64,000 nucleotides of DNA from Ancistrus triradiatus (Eukaryota; Chordata; Actinopteri; Siluriformes; Loricariidae). A program made the position numbers and the translations under genes. This document shows, piece after piece, positions 34,201 to 41,168 of this stretch; position 1 is the first letter of the stretch; each line of letters starts with the position of its first letter. Location: the NCBI GenBank assembly GCA_025084515.1, contig JAJAGP010000364.1:259261-323260 (forward strand). The letters run 5' to 3'. The notes under the pieces are model-generated. The model was not told the origin of the DNA. It did no database searches and saw only the letters and a program-made list of their open reading frames with translations.

Positions 34201-36028
34201 TTGTCTTACTGAATATGCCTGGGCCACCTAAAAACAAGGATGGTGATGAGAACTGTATCCTTTTTATGCTGAATGAATCACATTTCACATCTATAAACAG
34301 GAAGACACGTGCTTAAACTGTGGTAAATTTAAGCAATAGGACACGAGAGGGAGTGTGTTAGCACAAATAACATCACAGCCACTATTTGGTCGCAGGCACA
34401 GGCCGAAGGTGAGTGCCGTAGATAATCACAGCAGTGTCCAGAGTTAGTCCAGAGTTTTTATTTCCTACAATAATTCATTATAATTTTTAAGACCTTGGTC
34501 ATTGAAGTGAACGGACATATGACTGAAATATAACTGAAATATGCTCCTGCTATCTGCCCCCTTTTCCAGTATGAGATACAGTGGTGCTTGAAAGTTTGTG
34601 AACCCTTTAGAATTTTCTATGTTTCTGCGTAAATATGACCTAAAACATCATCAGATTTTCACACAAGTCCTAAAAGTAGATAACAAGAACCCAGTTAAAC
34701 AAATGAGACAAAAATATTATATTTGGTCATTTATTTATTGAGGAAAATGATCAAATATTGTATATTAGTAAGTGGCAAAAGTATGTGAACCTTGGCTTTC
34801 AGTATCTGGTGTGACTGCCCTGTGCAGCAATAACTGCAACTAAACCATTCCTCCGTACAGAACAGCTTCAGCTCTGGGAAGTTGGTGGGTTTCCTCACAT
34901 TAACTGCTCTCGTCAGGACCCTGTGCACACCATTGTTGTTCAGTGTTCTGCTGATGGTGGACTCATGAACATTAACATTAGCCAATGTGAGAGAGGCCTT
35001 CAGTTGCTTAGAAGTTACCCTGGGGTTCTTTGTGACCTCGCCAACTATTACACGCCTTGCTCTTGGAGTGATCTTTGTTGGTCGACCACTCCTAGGGAGG
35101 GTAACAATGGCATGAAATTTCCTCCATTTGTACACAATCTGTCTGACTGTGGATTGGTGGAGTCCAAACTCTTTAGAGATGGTTAGGCTAACCTTTTCCA
35201 GCCTGATGAGCATCAACAACTTCTTTTTCGAGTGTTCTCAGAAATATTCCTTTGTTCATGCCATGATACACTTCCTTCCACAAACGAGTTGTGAAGAGCA
35301 GGACTTTGATATATCCCCTGTTATTTAAATAAAACAGGTGCCCACTCACACCTGATTGTCGTCCCCATTGATTGAAAAACACCTGACTCTAATTTCATCT
35401 TCAAATTAACTGCTAATCCTAGAGGTTCATTTGTTTTTACCACTAATAGGTTCTTCATTTATCTACTTTTAAGGACCATGTGTGAAAATTCTGACGAAGT
35501 TGGTTTAAGGTCTTTATCTATTTAGGACATGTGTGAAAATCTGAGAAATATAGCCAAAAATATAAAGGTTCACAAAACTGTCAATCTTGCAAACAGCACT
35601 GTACATGAGAAAACGGGGGTATAAATGTTCCAGTATAACCACTGCGCTGTTTTCTTTTTTTTTTTATCTGTGCTTGAATTGATTTGAATTTGTACACCTA
35701 GTTTTTTGAATTTATGTTGAAAATTGACTTCATGTGATTTACTAAAAGGGAATGTTCAGTGTTGAAACTAATTAGGTGACTGCACTTCATGTTGGTGTTC
35801 TTAAGGGAATGTTCCAGTTTTGGGTTGAAACTAATTAGGAACTGCACTTCATTGTTAGTATAACTTGCAATTAATGGCCGATTTGCCCCTTTACACCTGT
35901 TGTTTCCAATCCTCCTAATTCCCAGGACATGGAGGTTCTGGCGGAGGTCAATTAGTGGAAGGGTTTGTGGAGAAGGTTCTGCTTTGTACGTGGCTGGTGG
36001 TGGCAGAGAAGTCATTACCATCCACTAA
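13153..36028 (+). CDS. slc12a7: SLC12A7-like K-Cl cotransporter (KCC4), first exon unseen, C-terminal end broken
   Basis: Electroneutral K+/Cl- symporter of the SLC12 family, acting at the plasma membrane in volume and chloride control. Twenty-five exons read in order: a short N-terminus (MALFEEEMDSTPMV, LANYTNLTQGVV), twelve membrane segments, a glycosylated loop (NRT, NGS, NAT, NLT sites) and a long cytoplasmic C-terminus. Residues known to hold K+ in KCC structures are kept ([23 protein letters not shown]). KCC4-type wording (CIYKYIEYRGAEKEWGDG, EKTKGFC, SAGLGGMKHNAVLMAWP) favours SLC12A7 over SLC12A4/5/6. The C-terminal Thr in MHTAVKLN, a WNK-SPAK site in KCCs, is present. Lesions: one base missing before 22,792, TGA near 33,558, and an indel-ridden last exon. 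It is either one decaying teleost duplicate or a gene with local consensus errors. Exon 1 was not found. Confidence 0.92.
13339..13470 (+). CDS. slc12a7: slc12a7 visible exon 2
   Basis: Acceptor CACACACAG; donor chosen at AGG|GTCAGT because it is the one that keeps phase 0 into the next exon. It encodes EEMDSTPMVASLLNKLANYT and then NLTQGVVDHEQAESED. LSQGVVEHEE at this place is typical of KCC4. Confidence 0.88.
14086..14232 (+). CDS. slc12a7: slc12a7 visible exon 3 (TM1 and start of TM2)
   Basis: Phase 0 at both ends, 49 codons. It encodes GPLMGTFIGVYLPCMQNILG followed by VILFLRLTWIVGTAG and FAIVFMCCAC. The Asn-Ile pair of QNILGV belongs to the K+ site in KCC structures. Confidence 0.95.
14598..15043 (+). 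mobile_element. deleted Tc1-like transposon
   Basis: Starts with CAGTACTGTGCAAAGGTCTT and ends in the weak complement CTTTTGGACAGTACT. Internal frame 14,874-15,059 keeps KAHKDWNQWKRVLRSDNSKF followed by EIF, the block around the first catalytic Asp of Tc1-like transposases. At about 450 bp it is an internally deleted, dead copy. Confidence 0.7.
15200..16960 (-). mobile_element. L2/CR1-clade LINE fragment, antisense, interrupted
   Basis: Minus-strand frame 16,626-16,895 reads ALKICEEELSKLFQRKKTRT, then PDSVYSTCLAAYADYLAPNF, then TLIFNRSQEVCE. This matches the region just before and into the reverse transcriptase of L2/CR1-type fish LINEs (KTRKAxGPDxVxPxxLKxCADQLAPxFTxIFNxSLxxCxVP). DNA at 15,210-16,110 is the downstream, badly eroded RT portion. 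It is split at 16,118-16,672. Confidence 0.75.
16118..16672. mobile_element. hAT-like non-autonomous element nested in the LINE
   Basis: Ends TAGTGGTTGACCGAT and ATTAATTGGTCTATCACTA form an imperfect inverted repeat. Flanks GTTTCTTG (16,110-16,117) and GTCTCTTG (16,673-16,680) look like an 8-bp target duplication with one change, the hAT length. No transposase is encoded. Confidence 0.7.
17200..17254 (+). CDS. slc12a7: slc12a7 visible exon 4 (TM2)
   Basis: Acceptor TTGCCTTGCAG, donor GTATGG. It encodes TLLTAISMSAIATNGVVP and ends in phase 1. Almost invariant among KCCs. Confidence 0.95.
17341..17471 (+). CDS. slc12a7: slc12a7 visible exon 5 (TM3)
   Basis: Acceptor TCTTTTTCAG, donor GTGTGT. 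It encodes [20 protein letters not shown], then LCFYLGTTFAGSMYILG and TMEILL. The Tyr that contacts K+ in KCC structures is present. Confidence 0.95.
17600..18900 (-). mobile_element. highly eroded Tc1-like remnant in intron 5
   Basis: Minus-strand frame 18,263-18,565 keeps VMPTIKLGGATIKDWEA and RKQWIQQDNTPKSAGKSTRA, the decayed form of the transposase blocks KHGGGSIMxWG and QQDNDPKHT. Neither end of the element can be recognised, so the limits are approximate. Confidence 0.55.
18946..19172 (+). CDS. slc12a7: slc12a7 visible exon 6 (TM4-TM5)
   Basis: Acceptor TTGTGTAG, donor GTGAGT, ends in phase 2. It encodes MYILRHDAVHVDKPETQQYN, then MRVYGTCCLLIMALVVFVGV and KYVNKLALVFLSCVILS. KYVNKLALVFL is KCC4-like. 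Confidence 0.95.
19483..19673 (+). CDS. slc12a7: slc12a7 visible exon 7 (extracellular glycosylated loop, first half)
   Basis: Encodes ICLLGNRTLQNTNFGKCLKT, then FCNGSDLVNATCDEYFILNN and LTEIQGIPGLLSGVIS. There are four N-glycosylation sequons (NRT, NGS, NAT, NLT) and the paired Cys pattern of KCC loops. Confidence 0.93.
19766..19927 (+). CDS. slc12a7: slc12a7 visible exon 8 (loop end and TM6)
   Basis: Encodes NLWGNYGPRGMLLESKK, a variable stretch, then YVFNDITTVFTLMVGIYFPS and VTG. The Pro and Thr of FPSVT form part of the ion site in KCCs. Phase 1 at both ends. Confidence 0.93.
20494..20695 (-). repeat. tRNA-derived SINE, minus strand
   Basis: Read on the minus strand: TGGTAGCCTAGCGGATAAGG (A box), TGTTCGAATCCCACCTCTGC (B box), CTTGAGAAAGACCCTTAACC and the tail GGATAAGGGCGTCTGCTAAA. 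Plus-strand copies of the same family are at 31,739-31,940 and 49,917-50,090. It is not a functional tRNA gene. Confidence 0.9.
21456..22008 (+). mobile_element. Tc1/mariner-type transposon, 5' half of transposase deleted
   Basis: Near-perfect inverted ends (CAGGGGTTGGACAATGAAAC and GTTTCATTGTCCAACCCCTG) with TA duplications. The frame 21,596-21,913 keeps the transposase C-terminal half: VYQDDNAPIHTARLVKDWFD, LPWPAQSPDLNIIEPLWG. The N-terminal DNA-binding part and first catalytic Asp are gone, so it can move only in trans, if at all. Confidence 0.9.
22197..22295 (+). CDS. slc12a7: slc12a7 visible exon 9 (TM6-TM7)
   Basis: Encodes IMAGSNRSGDLRDAQRSIPI and GTILAIVTTSII, phase 1 at both ends. 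Near-invariant across KCCs. Confidence 0.95.
22392..22449 (+). CDS. slc12a7: slc12a7 visible exon 10 (TM7)
   Basis: Acceptor ACATGTAG, donor GTAAGT, 58 nt. It encodes YMSCVVLFGACIEGVLLRDK across both split codons. Confidence 0.93.
22619..22792 (+). CDS. slc12a7: slc12a7 visible exon 11 (TM8), one base short
   Basis: Encodes FGVSVKGSPVIGILAWPSKW, then SFFSCCGAGLQSLTGAPRLL and QAIAHD. The neighbours require 175 nt here, but only 174 are present. After QAIAHD (about 22,771) the family continues (G/N)I(I/V)PFLQ; here that wording (IPFLQ) is in the next frame. A single G is probably missing in CATGATGAATCATT. As written, the spliced message shifts frame and stops within the next exon. It is either a real mutation or a consensus error. 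Confidence 0.88.
22893..23011 (+). CDS. slc12a7: slc12a7 visible exon 12 (TM9-TM10)
   Basis: Encodes VFGHSKSNGEPTWALLLTVA, then ICEIGILIASLDAVAPILSM. It starts in phase 0 and ends in phase 2. The ICE(I/T)GILIASLD wording is KCC4-like. Confidence 0.95.
23290..23620 (+). repeat. fish SINE/LINE-tail repeat
   Basis: Carries GTTTGCATGTTCTCCCCGTG, a GGTACTTTGATTACCTCCTA block, CCAAAGAAATGCATCAAGT and the end GAATTGGATTAAGCAGGTAT. Same family as 6,096-6,320 and 62,155-62,290. Confidence 0.7.
25494..25930. repeat. MITE-like repeat, 'AAGTTGGGAC' family
   Basis: Contains AGACAGTATGAACCTGATAT, CATCCATTCCTGAATTTCAG and AAGAAGTTGGGACGGGGG, and ends near TTTTTTCTGATTTGGG. A related copy with clear inverted ends is at 56,848-57,118, and a scrap is at about 44,930. 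Non-coding. Confidence 0.6.
26110..26208 (+). CDS. slc12a7: slc12a7 visible exon 13 (TM10)
   Basis: Encodes FFLMCYLFVNLACAVQTLLR and TPNWRPRFKFYHW. RFKFYHW is the KCC4 form. Phases match at both ends. Confidence 0.95.
26292..27495 (-). mobile_element. Tc1-like transposon (CAGTGGTGCTTGAAAG family), near full length
   Basis: Ends CAGTGGTGCTTGAAAGTTTG and CAAACTTTCAAGCACCACT. On the minus strand the N-terminal part (27,283-27,477) has ISKEFGLHQSTVRQIVYKWR, and 26,673-27,161 has the DDE part: FQHKNLIPSMKHGGGSILVW, MQQDNDPKHTSRSTKEWLKN, VLEWPSQSPDLNPIEMLWKD. Frame breaks between the parts show it is dead. Same family at 34,579-35,600 and 54,460-56,606. Confidence 0.92.
27814..27933 (+). CDS. slc12a7: slc12a7 visible exon 14 (TM11-TM12)
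   Basis: Encodes SLSVLGMTLCVSLMFISSWY, then YALFAMLIAGCIYKYIEYRG. CIYKYIEYRG, against MIYKYIEYQG in KCC1/3, marks SLC12A7. Confidence 0.95.
28039..28143 (+). CDS. slc12a7: slc12a7 visible exon 15 (start of cytoplasmic C-terminus)
   Basis: Encodes AEKEWGDGIRGLSLNAARYA and LIKLEEAPPHTKNWR, phase 2 at both ends. Confidence 0.95.
28276..28444 (+). CDS. slc12a7: slc12a7 visible exon 16
   Basis: Encodes PQLLVLLNLDTDLAVKHPRM, LSLTTQLKAGKGLTIACSVL and QGTYMTRGAEAKRAES. LNLD, AVKHPR and GTY are KCC4-type. Confidence 0.94.
28445..29298 (+). other. slc12a7: slc12a7 intron 16, nothing recognised
   Basis: AT-rich, with a possible SINE scrap at about 28,790-28,900 (TCCATCACAGGGCTGTGTAA, GCCGGATCGGCC). 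No exon. Confidence 0.5.
29299..29494 (+). CDS. slc12a7: slc12a7 visible exon 17
   Basis: Encodes NVKASMHVEKTKGFCHVVVC, SNLRDGFSNLIQSAGLGGMK and HNAVLMAWPSNWKQAEDSLS, then WKNFI. QSAGLGG and MAWP are SLC12A7 markers (QSCGLGG and xGWP in KCC1/3). Confidence 0.95.
29560..30125 (-). mobile_element. Harbinger-like non-autonomous element with Myb/SANT-like fragment
   Basis: The two sides share an inverted block (TTGGCCCAAATCTGATTTTG on the left; its complement around CAGATTTGGGCCAC on the right). Minus-strand frame 29,669-29,965 contains VFEDISKEIPEWGHRRMWLQ followed by CQTKIKSLKAKFKDTKD, which resembles the Myb/SANT-like DNA-binding protein of PIF/Harbinger elements. No transposase domain is present. 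Confidence 0.6.
30269..30438 (+). CDS. slc12a7: slc12a7 visible exon 18
   Basis: Encodes TVRETTAAHLALLVAKNIDK, then GTIDVWWIVHDGGLLMLLPF and LLRQHK. Ends in phase 0. Confidence 0.95.
30516..30647 (+). CDS. slc12a7: slc12a7 visible exon 19
   Basis: Encodes VWRKCKMRIFTVAQLDDNSI, QMKKDLQIFMYQLRLNAEVE and VVEM. Phase 0 at both ends. Confidence 0.95.
30752..30859 (+). CDS. slc12a7: slc12a7 visible exon 20
   Basis: Encodes HESDISAFTYEKTLVMEQRS and QMLRQMQLSKTERERE. Phase 0 at both ends. Confidence 0.95.
31225..31335 (+). CDS. slc12a7: slc12a7 visible exon 21 (variable regulatory stretch)
   Basis: Acceptor TTGCCAG, donor GTATTA, 37 codons, phase 0. It encodes IQSISDESRSSIRRKNFQKG and a Pro/Ser-rich part ending LEDE. 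The position corresponds to the poorly conserved, phosphorylated segment of KCCs; sequence alone would not identify it, but position and phase do. Confidence 0.75.
31739..31940 (+). repeat. tRNA-derived SINE, plus strand
   Basis: GTGGTAGCCTAGCGGTTAAG (A box), GAGTTCAAATCCCACCTCTG (B box), CTTGAGCAAGACCCTTAACC, then the tail GGATAAGGGCGTCTGCTAAA and ATGTAAATGTAAATG repeats. Same family as 20,494-20,695 and 49,917-50,090. Confidence 0.92.
31941..33542 (+). other. slc12a7: slc12a7 intron 21, nothing recognised
   Basis: AT-rich, with no exon or named repeat seen. The frame at 32,329-32,622 has no domain and no suitable splice context. Confidence 0.5.
33543..33715 (+). CDS. slc12a7: slc12a7 visible exon 22, in-frame TGA near start
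   Basis: The best acceptor (GTTATCTTTTAG) starts the exon at 33,543, in phase with both neighbours. It ends with DNVHMTWTKEKFMSERNRQR, then EANAAVRDLFNMKP, matching the KCC4 phrase (V)QMTWT(R/K)EK...DLFSMKP. Read from 33,543, codon 6 is TGA (about 33,558). A weaker acceptor at GTGAAAG (exon start 33,564) keeps phase and avoids the stop, so the lesion is not certain. Confidence 0.82.
33840..33854 (+). CDS. slc12a7: slc12a7 visible exon 23, 15-nt microexon
   Basis: CACGTGTAG | AGAGTGGGAGCATCT | GTAAGT. Joined to its neighbours it completes PEWEHLNQSNVRRMH. PEWENLNQSN is the form seen in KCC family members that include this cassette; leaving it out keeps the frame (SMKPDQSN-type isoforms). Both splice sites are good. 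Confidence 0.88.
34121..34254 (+). CDS. slc12a7: slc12a7 visible exon 24
   Basis: Encodes NQSNVRRMHTAVKLNEAVVS, KSKNAHLVLLNMPGPPKNKD and GDEN, ending in phase 1. The Thr of MHTAVKLN corresponds to the conserved WNK-SPAK-regulated site of KCCs. Confidence 0.95.
34579..35600 (-). mobile_element. Tc1-like transposon (CAGTGGTGCTTGAAAG family), deleted copy in intron 24
   Basis: Left end CAGTGGTGCTTGAAAGTTTG next to TA; right end eroded to GCAAACAGCACTG next to TA. Minus-strand frame 34,731-35,219 keeps TISKEFGLHQSTVRQIVYKW, RSGRPTKITPRARRVIVGEV and LANVNVHESTISRTLNNNGV, the paired helix-turn-helix DNA-binding region. The catalytic DDE part is missing. Confidence 0.9.
35926..36028 (+). pseudogene. 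slc12a7: slc12a7 visible exon 25 (terminal), broken by indels
   Basis: After TTCCCAG the DNA reads ACATGGAGGTTCTGG, later AGGTTCTGCTT, then GTGGTGGCAGAGAAGTCATT and ACCATC, recognisably the codons for YMEFLEVL...RVLLVRGGGREVITI of the KCC C-terminus. Against that expectation there are several extra bases (after ATGGAG, inside CTTTGTACG, inside the GTGG repeat, and in the middle), so no single frame gives the tail. The last frame ends VITIH-stop in place of VITIYS-stop. No intact alternative terminal exon was noticed before 44 kb. Confidence 0.75.
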
Positions 36029-38848
36029 AAAGAGAACTTAGGATCAGCTCACATGGAGAGCGAAGAAGCAGTGTGGAATTGTTTCATACTTTGTGGATCA
36101 AAAAGCAGGGGACAAGACATTCTTTAAATACAGAACCGTTTTTGAATTTTAAATGGTGTTTGACCTTTTAAAACCATGCCCAGAAACACAGTTAGTTACA
36201 GAAGTGCCTTGTCTGGTCAAATCTGGCTAATTGGGTAGGTGGTTATGCTTTTAACTGCCTTCAGATTGTCTTAATATGGCATTGCCAGTGATGTAAATAC
36301 ACAAAGGACTAGGATTGTGCCCATGGTGCTGCCTCCATGCACACGTTTATGCCAATGTCAATATCAGAATGAGCATTCGTGTTAAAAGATGCTGCCCTAA
36401 TGGACTTTAGGGCAACTCCATGACCAACTTTGCACTATTCATGTTTTTATAGACACTGCTTCTAAAATGGATTATTTGGGCCTGATCCTATAAGTCAACC
36501 CATTCTACCAACTAGTTATGAACATGAAATAATTAAATTCAGATTCTCATCTCTTTTACTGTTTAGCAGTATTGCTATGCTCGGATTTAACGAGTTTCAG
36601 ACAGCAGCTGGATTGCTGCTAATTTTACGCAGTTCCATTATCCAGCCTTTGTATTGTATATATTGGTATTTTTAGGACTGACCGTGCTGTTCAGCATTGG
36701 AGACAGATACTTGATGGAATACAGTTTCTTAATTCCTGTGCTGCTATTTAAATCGACAACTGTTTTTTCATATTGAACCTCTATGTGTGTGGTTTCCTTG
36801 TAAATATAATTCCTTTTACAGTTCATTCAGATTTCTAAAACATGTTGCTCTGGTAGATTTAGCATGATGAAAACTGAATGGTGTACATATTAGATGTTAA
36901 GCTCGCTGTAAAGACCATCTCATCTCATCCATCACCTAGTGTACTTGAGGAATACATTTTCATTTGTAATTCACTTCTAAATGATCTATTACAGAACCTG
37001 TGACATAGAGAAATCTCTATATAAGAAGGACATCATAATTTAAAATTGTATTGCTTGGTTTTGCAGGAGTCGACTCCAAAATCTTTGTTTTTGGATGGGT
37101 AACAATTTTATTACTGCAAACTCGACTTCGGTTCTTTATTTCTGCTTTATGAACAGATTGCTGCCAGTGTTAGAAGAAGGCTGTAAATCAGATGATGTAA
37201 AACTTTTTTAAGTAAAGACCATTTGTATAAATGAGCAGTTTAGTTGCGTTTCCATTACTGTGAAGTACATCAGATGCTGGGCATCATAGTACTGACATCT
37301 ATGGGTTTGGGATTTTAGTTACTGGAGATGGTATAAAGATGTTCCTTTATGGTAAGGCCTATGTATTTTGGAAACATGCATGAACAAAATGAAATGAGAG
37401 AATTTCTTGTTGTAGCTCTAACCAATCTAATAACTAATCTATTTCTAATCTAATCTCTGTTCAGGTTTAAGAAACAAAAGCATATAATAATATGGACTAA
37501 CTGCTCTAAATTGTCCCTTGGTGGAAATGAAATAACACACCCAGCATCCCTATATATGCTTAAGGTCCACTGCACCCCTGATCATTATAAAGTGGTTGCT
37601 GAAGATGACTTTAGCAGATAAATATATTCAAAGTTCAAATGTGACTGAAGCCGATCAGTGTCTGTGTCTGAGAATTTGAGGGCTATAGAAAGCTAAAAGA
37701 TCATTAGCAGTATCTGTCTTTTAGCAGTAGTTGAGTCATTACCAAAGTTCCAAATATATTTGATTAAGAGTGAAGTTGATGAAATGACCAAACTATAGTT
37801 GAAGTTTTGAAATTACTTGTTTTTATGTTATTAAAAATGTAAACAGTATATTATATCTTAAATTATAGATCCGTGTAGGCCAAAGGTCTGATATCAAAAA
37901 TGAAAATGCTTGTTTGGATCTTAGTGGAGAACCATTCTAACTGTACGAGGGAAACAATACATATAAAAAATTACAGCTACATGAAGACCAATAACTTTTT
38001 TCTAGCCACTTGACATAAACCACATCAAGCATATATGGCACTTGTAGACCGAGAAAGCCAAGCGTTCAGTCAATTCACAAGATGCTCTTGAAATGTATGT
38101 AATTATTTTTTCACTCAGATTGTTATGGTGATTTATATGATTTATAAAGAAAAATATTGTATTGAATTGCTGATAAGAAGCATTTCTCTAGTGGTCTCAG
38201 ACATTTTACCCTCGTGAGAATGTTCTCTTTAGATAAATTTAGATATGTTCAGTAGTTCATTTCTGAAGGGCTTGAAGATCATCATTTATCTCCACATTTA
38301 GCCTTGTGATGACGTCTTAAGCAAATAAACCATGTCTAACAAGCAAATTAAATGAGAATAGTGAACGTGTTTATTTAGTTTGCTCAGCACCACCAACCTT
38401 GACTCGGCGTGAAATCGGGTTCATTTTGTAGGTTATAATCTCAGTCTTTGTAGGTAATTGAATTATTAACCATATAACCTTTCGTCAAACATTTAGCTTT
38501 ACTGTTACTGTGAAAGTTTCATTTTATACAGCACAGCACGTACAAAGATGATCTGTTACATACGGTTAACGATTGAGTGAACAGGTTTCAATTTGATGAG
38601 TAACTTGGGTGTTTTATTGGTTACTTTTTTTCTTTACATTTTCCCATAAATGACTAAATTCTTCACTGTTTGTTTGCTTACAAAATAATATTAATCATTA
38701 TTAAGGCATAGAGGAAAATATGAATGAAAAATGAACACTGAGCTGAGAGCATATATATTTGGCCTGTTAAAAAATATTGTTACTTTTTCTTAAATAGCTA
38801 CACTTTAAACCAGCTCATTATTTTGATATAATTTAAACATTATTATTA
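36029..38848. other. no gene recognised; slc12a7-mrap intergenic
   Basis: Nearly 2.8 kb between the convergent genes. It probably includes slc12a7 3' untranslated sequence, but I see no confident poly(A) context and no named repeat. Confidence 0.45.
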
Positions 38849-39423
38849 CCGTATTTTTCGGACCATAAAGCACACCGGATTATAAGACGCAATATCAACG
38901 ATCGGCTGCTAACGGATCTATTTTCATACATAAAGCGCACCGGGTTATAAGACGCATGAAATGAAACAAAACTCTTAAGTTCCCTCGGAAGCTCAGTTTG
39001 TTATCTTTACCTGGTGCAGGGCGTCTTCTTGCTTCCTCCACTTCCGTACCATTGATTCGTTAATGTTGAATTCTCTCACAGCTGCTCTATGTCCATGTTG
39101 TACTGCGTGACTGATAGCGTTGTGTTTGAAATCCGCGTCGGAAATGAATGAATGAATGCACGTACCCTAATGCTGAAGCACATACCGTATTACTCTGCGA
39201 TGCTGCGCACTACGGAGGCCGTAAGCTTCGTAACTTACCAAGACCGTACTAAAACATTTTGACAGATTTATGAGTGCCGTGTAACATCTACAATCGGTTC
39301 TTGGTCAGGAAGCACAACCAGAATTAATTCATACATTAGACGCACCGCATTTTAAAGCGCACTGTCGATTTTTGAGAAAGTTTTAAAGGATTTTAAGTGC
39401 GCCTTATGGTCTGAAAATTACGG
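38849..39423 (-). mobile_element. pogo/Tigger-like non-autonomous transposon, copy 2
   Basis: Starts CCGTATTTTTCGGACCATAA after TA and ends with an eroded AAAATTACGG before TA. It lies opposite to copies 1 and 3: the HTH-like peptide reads on the minus strand near 39,000-39,100 (mirror of GAATTCAACATTAACGAATC). About 91% similar by eye to copy 3, 510 bp away. Confidence 0.75.
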
Positions 39424-39936
39424 TATTTTTCTGATTAGTGCATGCTCTGTGGTATTGCATTCTAATATAATTCATTCTTTCATTCATATATCACCTTTAA
39501 GAGTATTTAAAACTGCTTTACTCTAAAGGCTAGGACTAGACGTTGAAAGCCATTAATATCAAGACATTTTGATTAAAATGAATAAATCCCTCACACACAC
39601 ACCAAAAATCCACAATCCATATAGGAAGATGATTTGCAGTACTGTATTTGTGATTAATGATTAAAAGTATTAACAAACTTGAGAGATTGTGAGTGTAGTT
39701 CACAGGTTTGTGTCATTCATTAGATAGTGGATTTAGATGTAGACCATCTTTCTCTGCTTGCTTTTCTCCTGGTAGTGTGACGCCTGTACAAGAGAAAATG
39801 TTTTACATCTTTAGTAAATTTTACACATATAATTACAAAGGTTTGCTTTTATAAATATACTATAGAGACATAAGTTTATTTAGTATGTCTTTCAGATGTA
39901 AGACGGAAATGGAGACACTGAGACACACAGGCCAGG

Positions 39937-40509
39937 CCGTATTTTTCGGACCATAAGGCGCACTTAAAATCCTTTAACTTTTTTCAAAAATCAACAGTGC
40001 GCCTTTAAATGCGGTGTGCCTAATGTATGAATTAATTCTGATTGTGCTTTCTGACCTAGAACCGATTGTAGATGGTGCACGGCGCTCATAAATCTGTCAA
40101 AATGTTTTAGCACGGCGTTGGTAAGTTACGAAGCTTATGGCAACCGTAGTGCGCAGCATAGCTGAGTAATACGGTATGTGCTTCAGCATTAGGGTACGTG
40201 CATTCATTCATTTATTTTCGAAGCGGATTTCAAACTCAACGCTATCAGTCACGCAGTAGAACATGGTCATAGAGCAGCTGCGAGAGAATTCAACATTAAC
40301 GAATCAATGGTACGGAAGTGGAGGAAGCAAGAAGACGCCCTGCGCCAGGTAAAGACCAAACTGAGCTTCCGACGGAACTTAAGAGTTTTGTTTCATTTCA
40401 TGCGCCTTATAACCCGGTGCGCTTTATGTATGAAAATAGATCCGTTAGCAGCCGATCATTGATATCGCAACCTTATAACCCGGTGCGCTTTATAGCCCGA
40501 AAAATACGG
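39937..40509 (+). mobile_element. pogo/Tigger-like non-autonomous transposon, copy 3
   Basis: Ends CCGTATTTTTCGGACCATAA and GCCCGAAAAATACGG. Inside, 40,255-40,350 encodes HRAAAREFNINESMVRKWRK, a Psq/Brinker-type helix-turn-helix as in pogo/Tigger transposase N-termini. The right flank is TA; the left is GG, so the left target base pair has changed. Confidence 0.75.
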
Positions 40510-40888
40510 TAGTTACTGAGTCTCAGGGGCTGAGAGTAACGGTGCTTTTAATCACATTTTGACATGTGAAGGACTTGTAGTAATGGGATCTATCTGAACT
40601 GCTTCTTCACTATTCTCTACATGCTACATACTATAGAGAGCACTGTTAGACTATAAAGAACAGTCTATGAGTATGAAAATGAGTGAGAAATATTAAAATA
40701 AATGAACGGAATGTAATCATAATTAAAAATAAATCTGATTTAGCTTTTGGAAAATCCCAAGTCTCTGTGCAGGTCATTAAACTCTGGCTGTGTTAGCAGA
40801 TGCATAAAGGGGTCGCCACCATAATCCGTGTCATGGTTCATGCGTTATGGAATCTTTATCTGCAAACTGTCATCATGTGACAGTGGTC

Positions 40889-41168
40889 TCAAGGTTGAAG
40901 GCAGTTAGGGGAATTAGTAGAGAAGCCAGACACGATGTTTAGAGAGATTTTAGAGTTCATTACGTGCATCATCTCTCCATCTTTCAAGTACTTGTTATGC
41001 AACAAGTACGAGGAGCCCAGGGTTTGTATTTGGTCACCAATTTCACATCTGAAGCAGGGCTCATAGACTTTCATAACAAGTGCGGTCATGGTGCATCTTT
41101 GAGCCTTAAGCGTATACTCGCCACAACAGAATGTATTCCAGCTGTTGCGACATTGATGAGAAATCTTT
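40889..41168 (-). CDS. mrap: mrap exon 3 (C-terminal tail)
   Basis: Acceptor TTGTCTACAG; it completes the split Arg codon of exon 2, then stays open for 92 codons to TGA at 40,891-40,889. It reads KISHQCRNSWNTFCCGEYTL, MKVYEPCFRCEIGDQIQTLG and onward. Family conservation here is low, so support comes from phase, splice site and open length. Confidence 0.75.
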
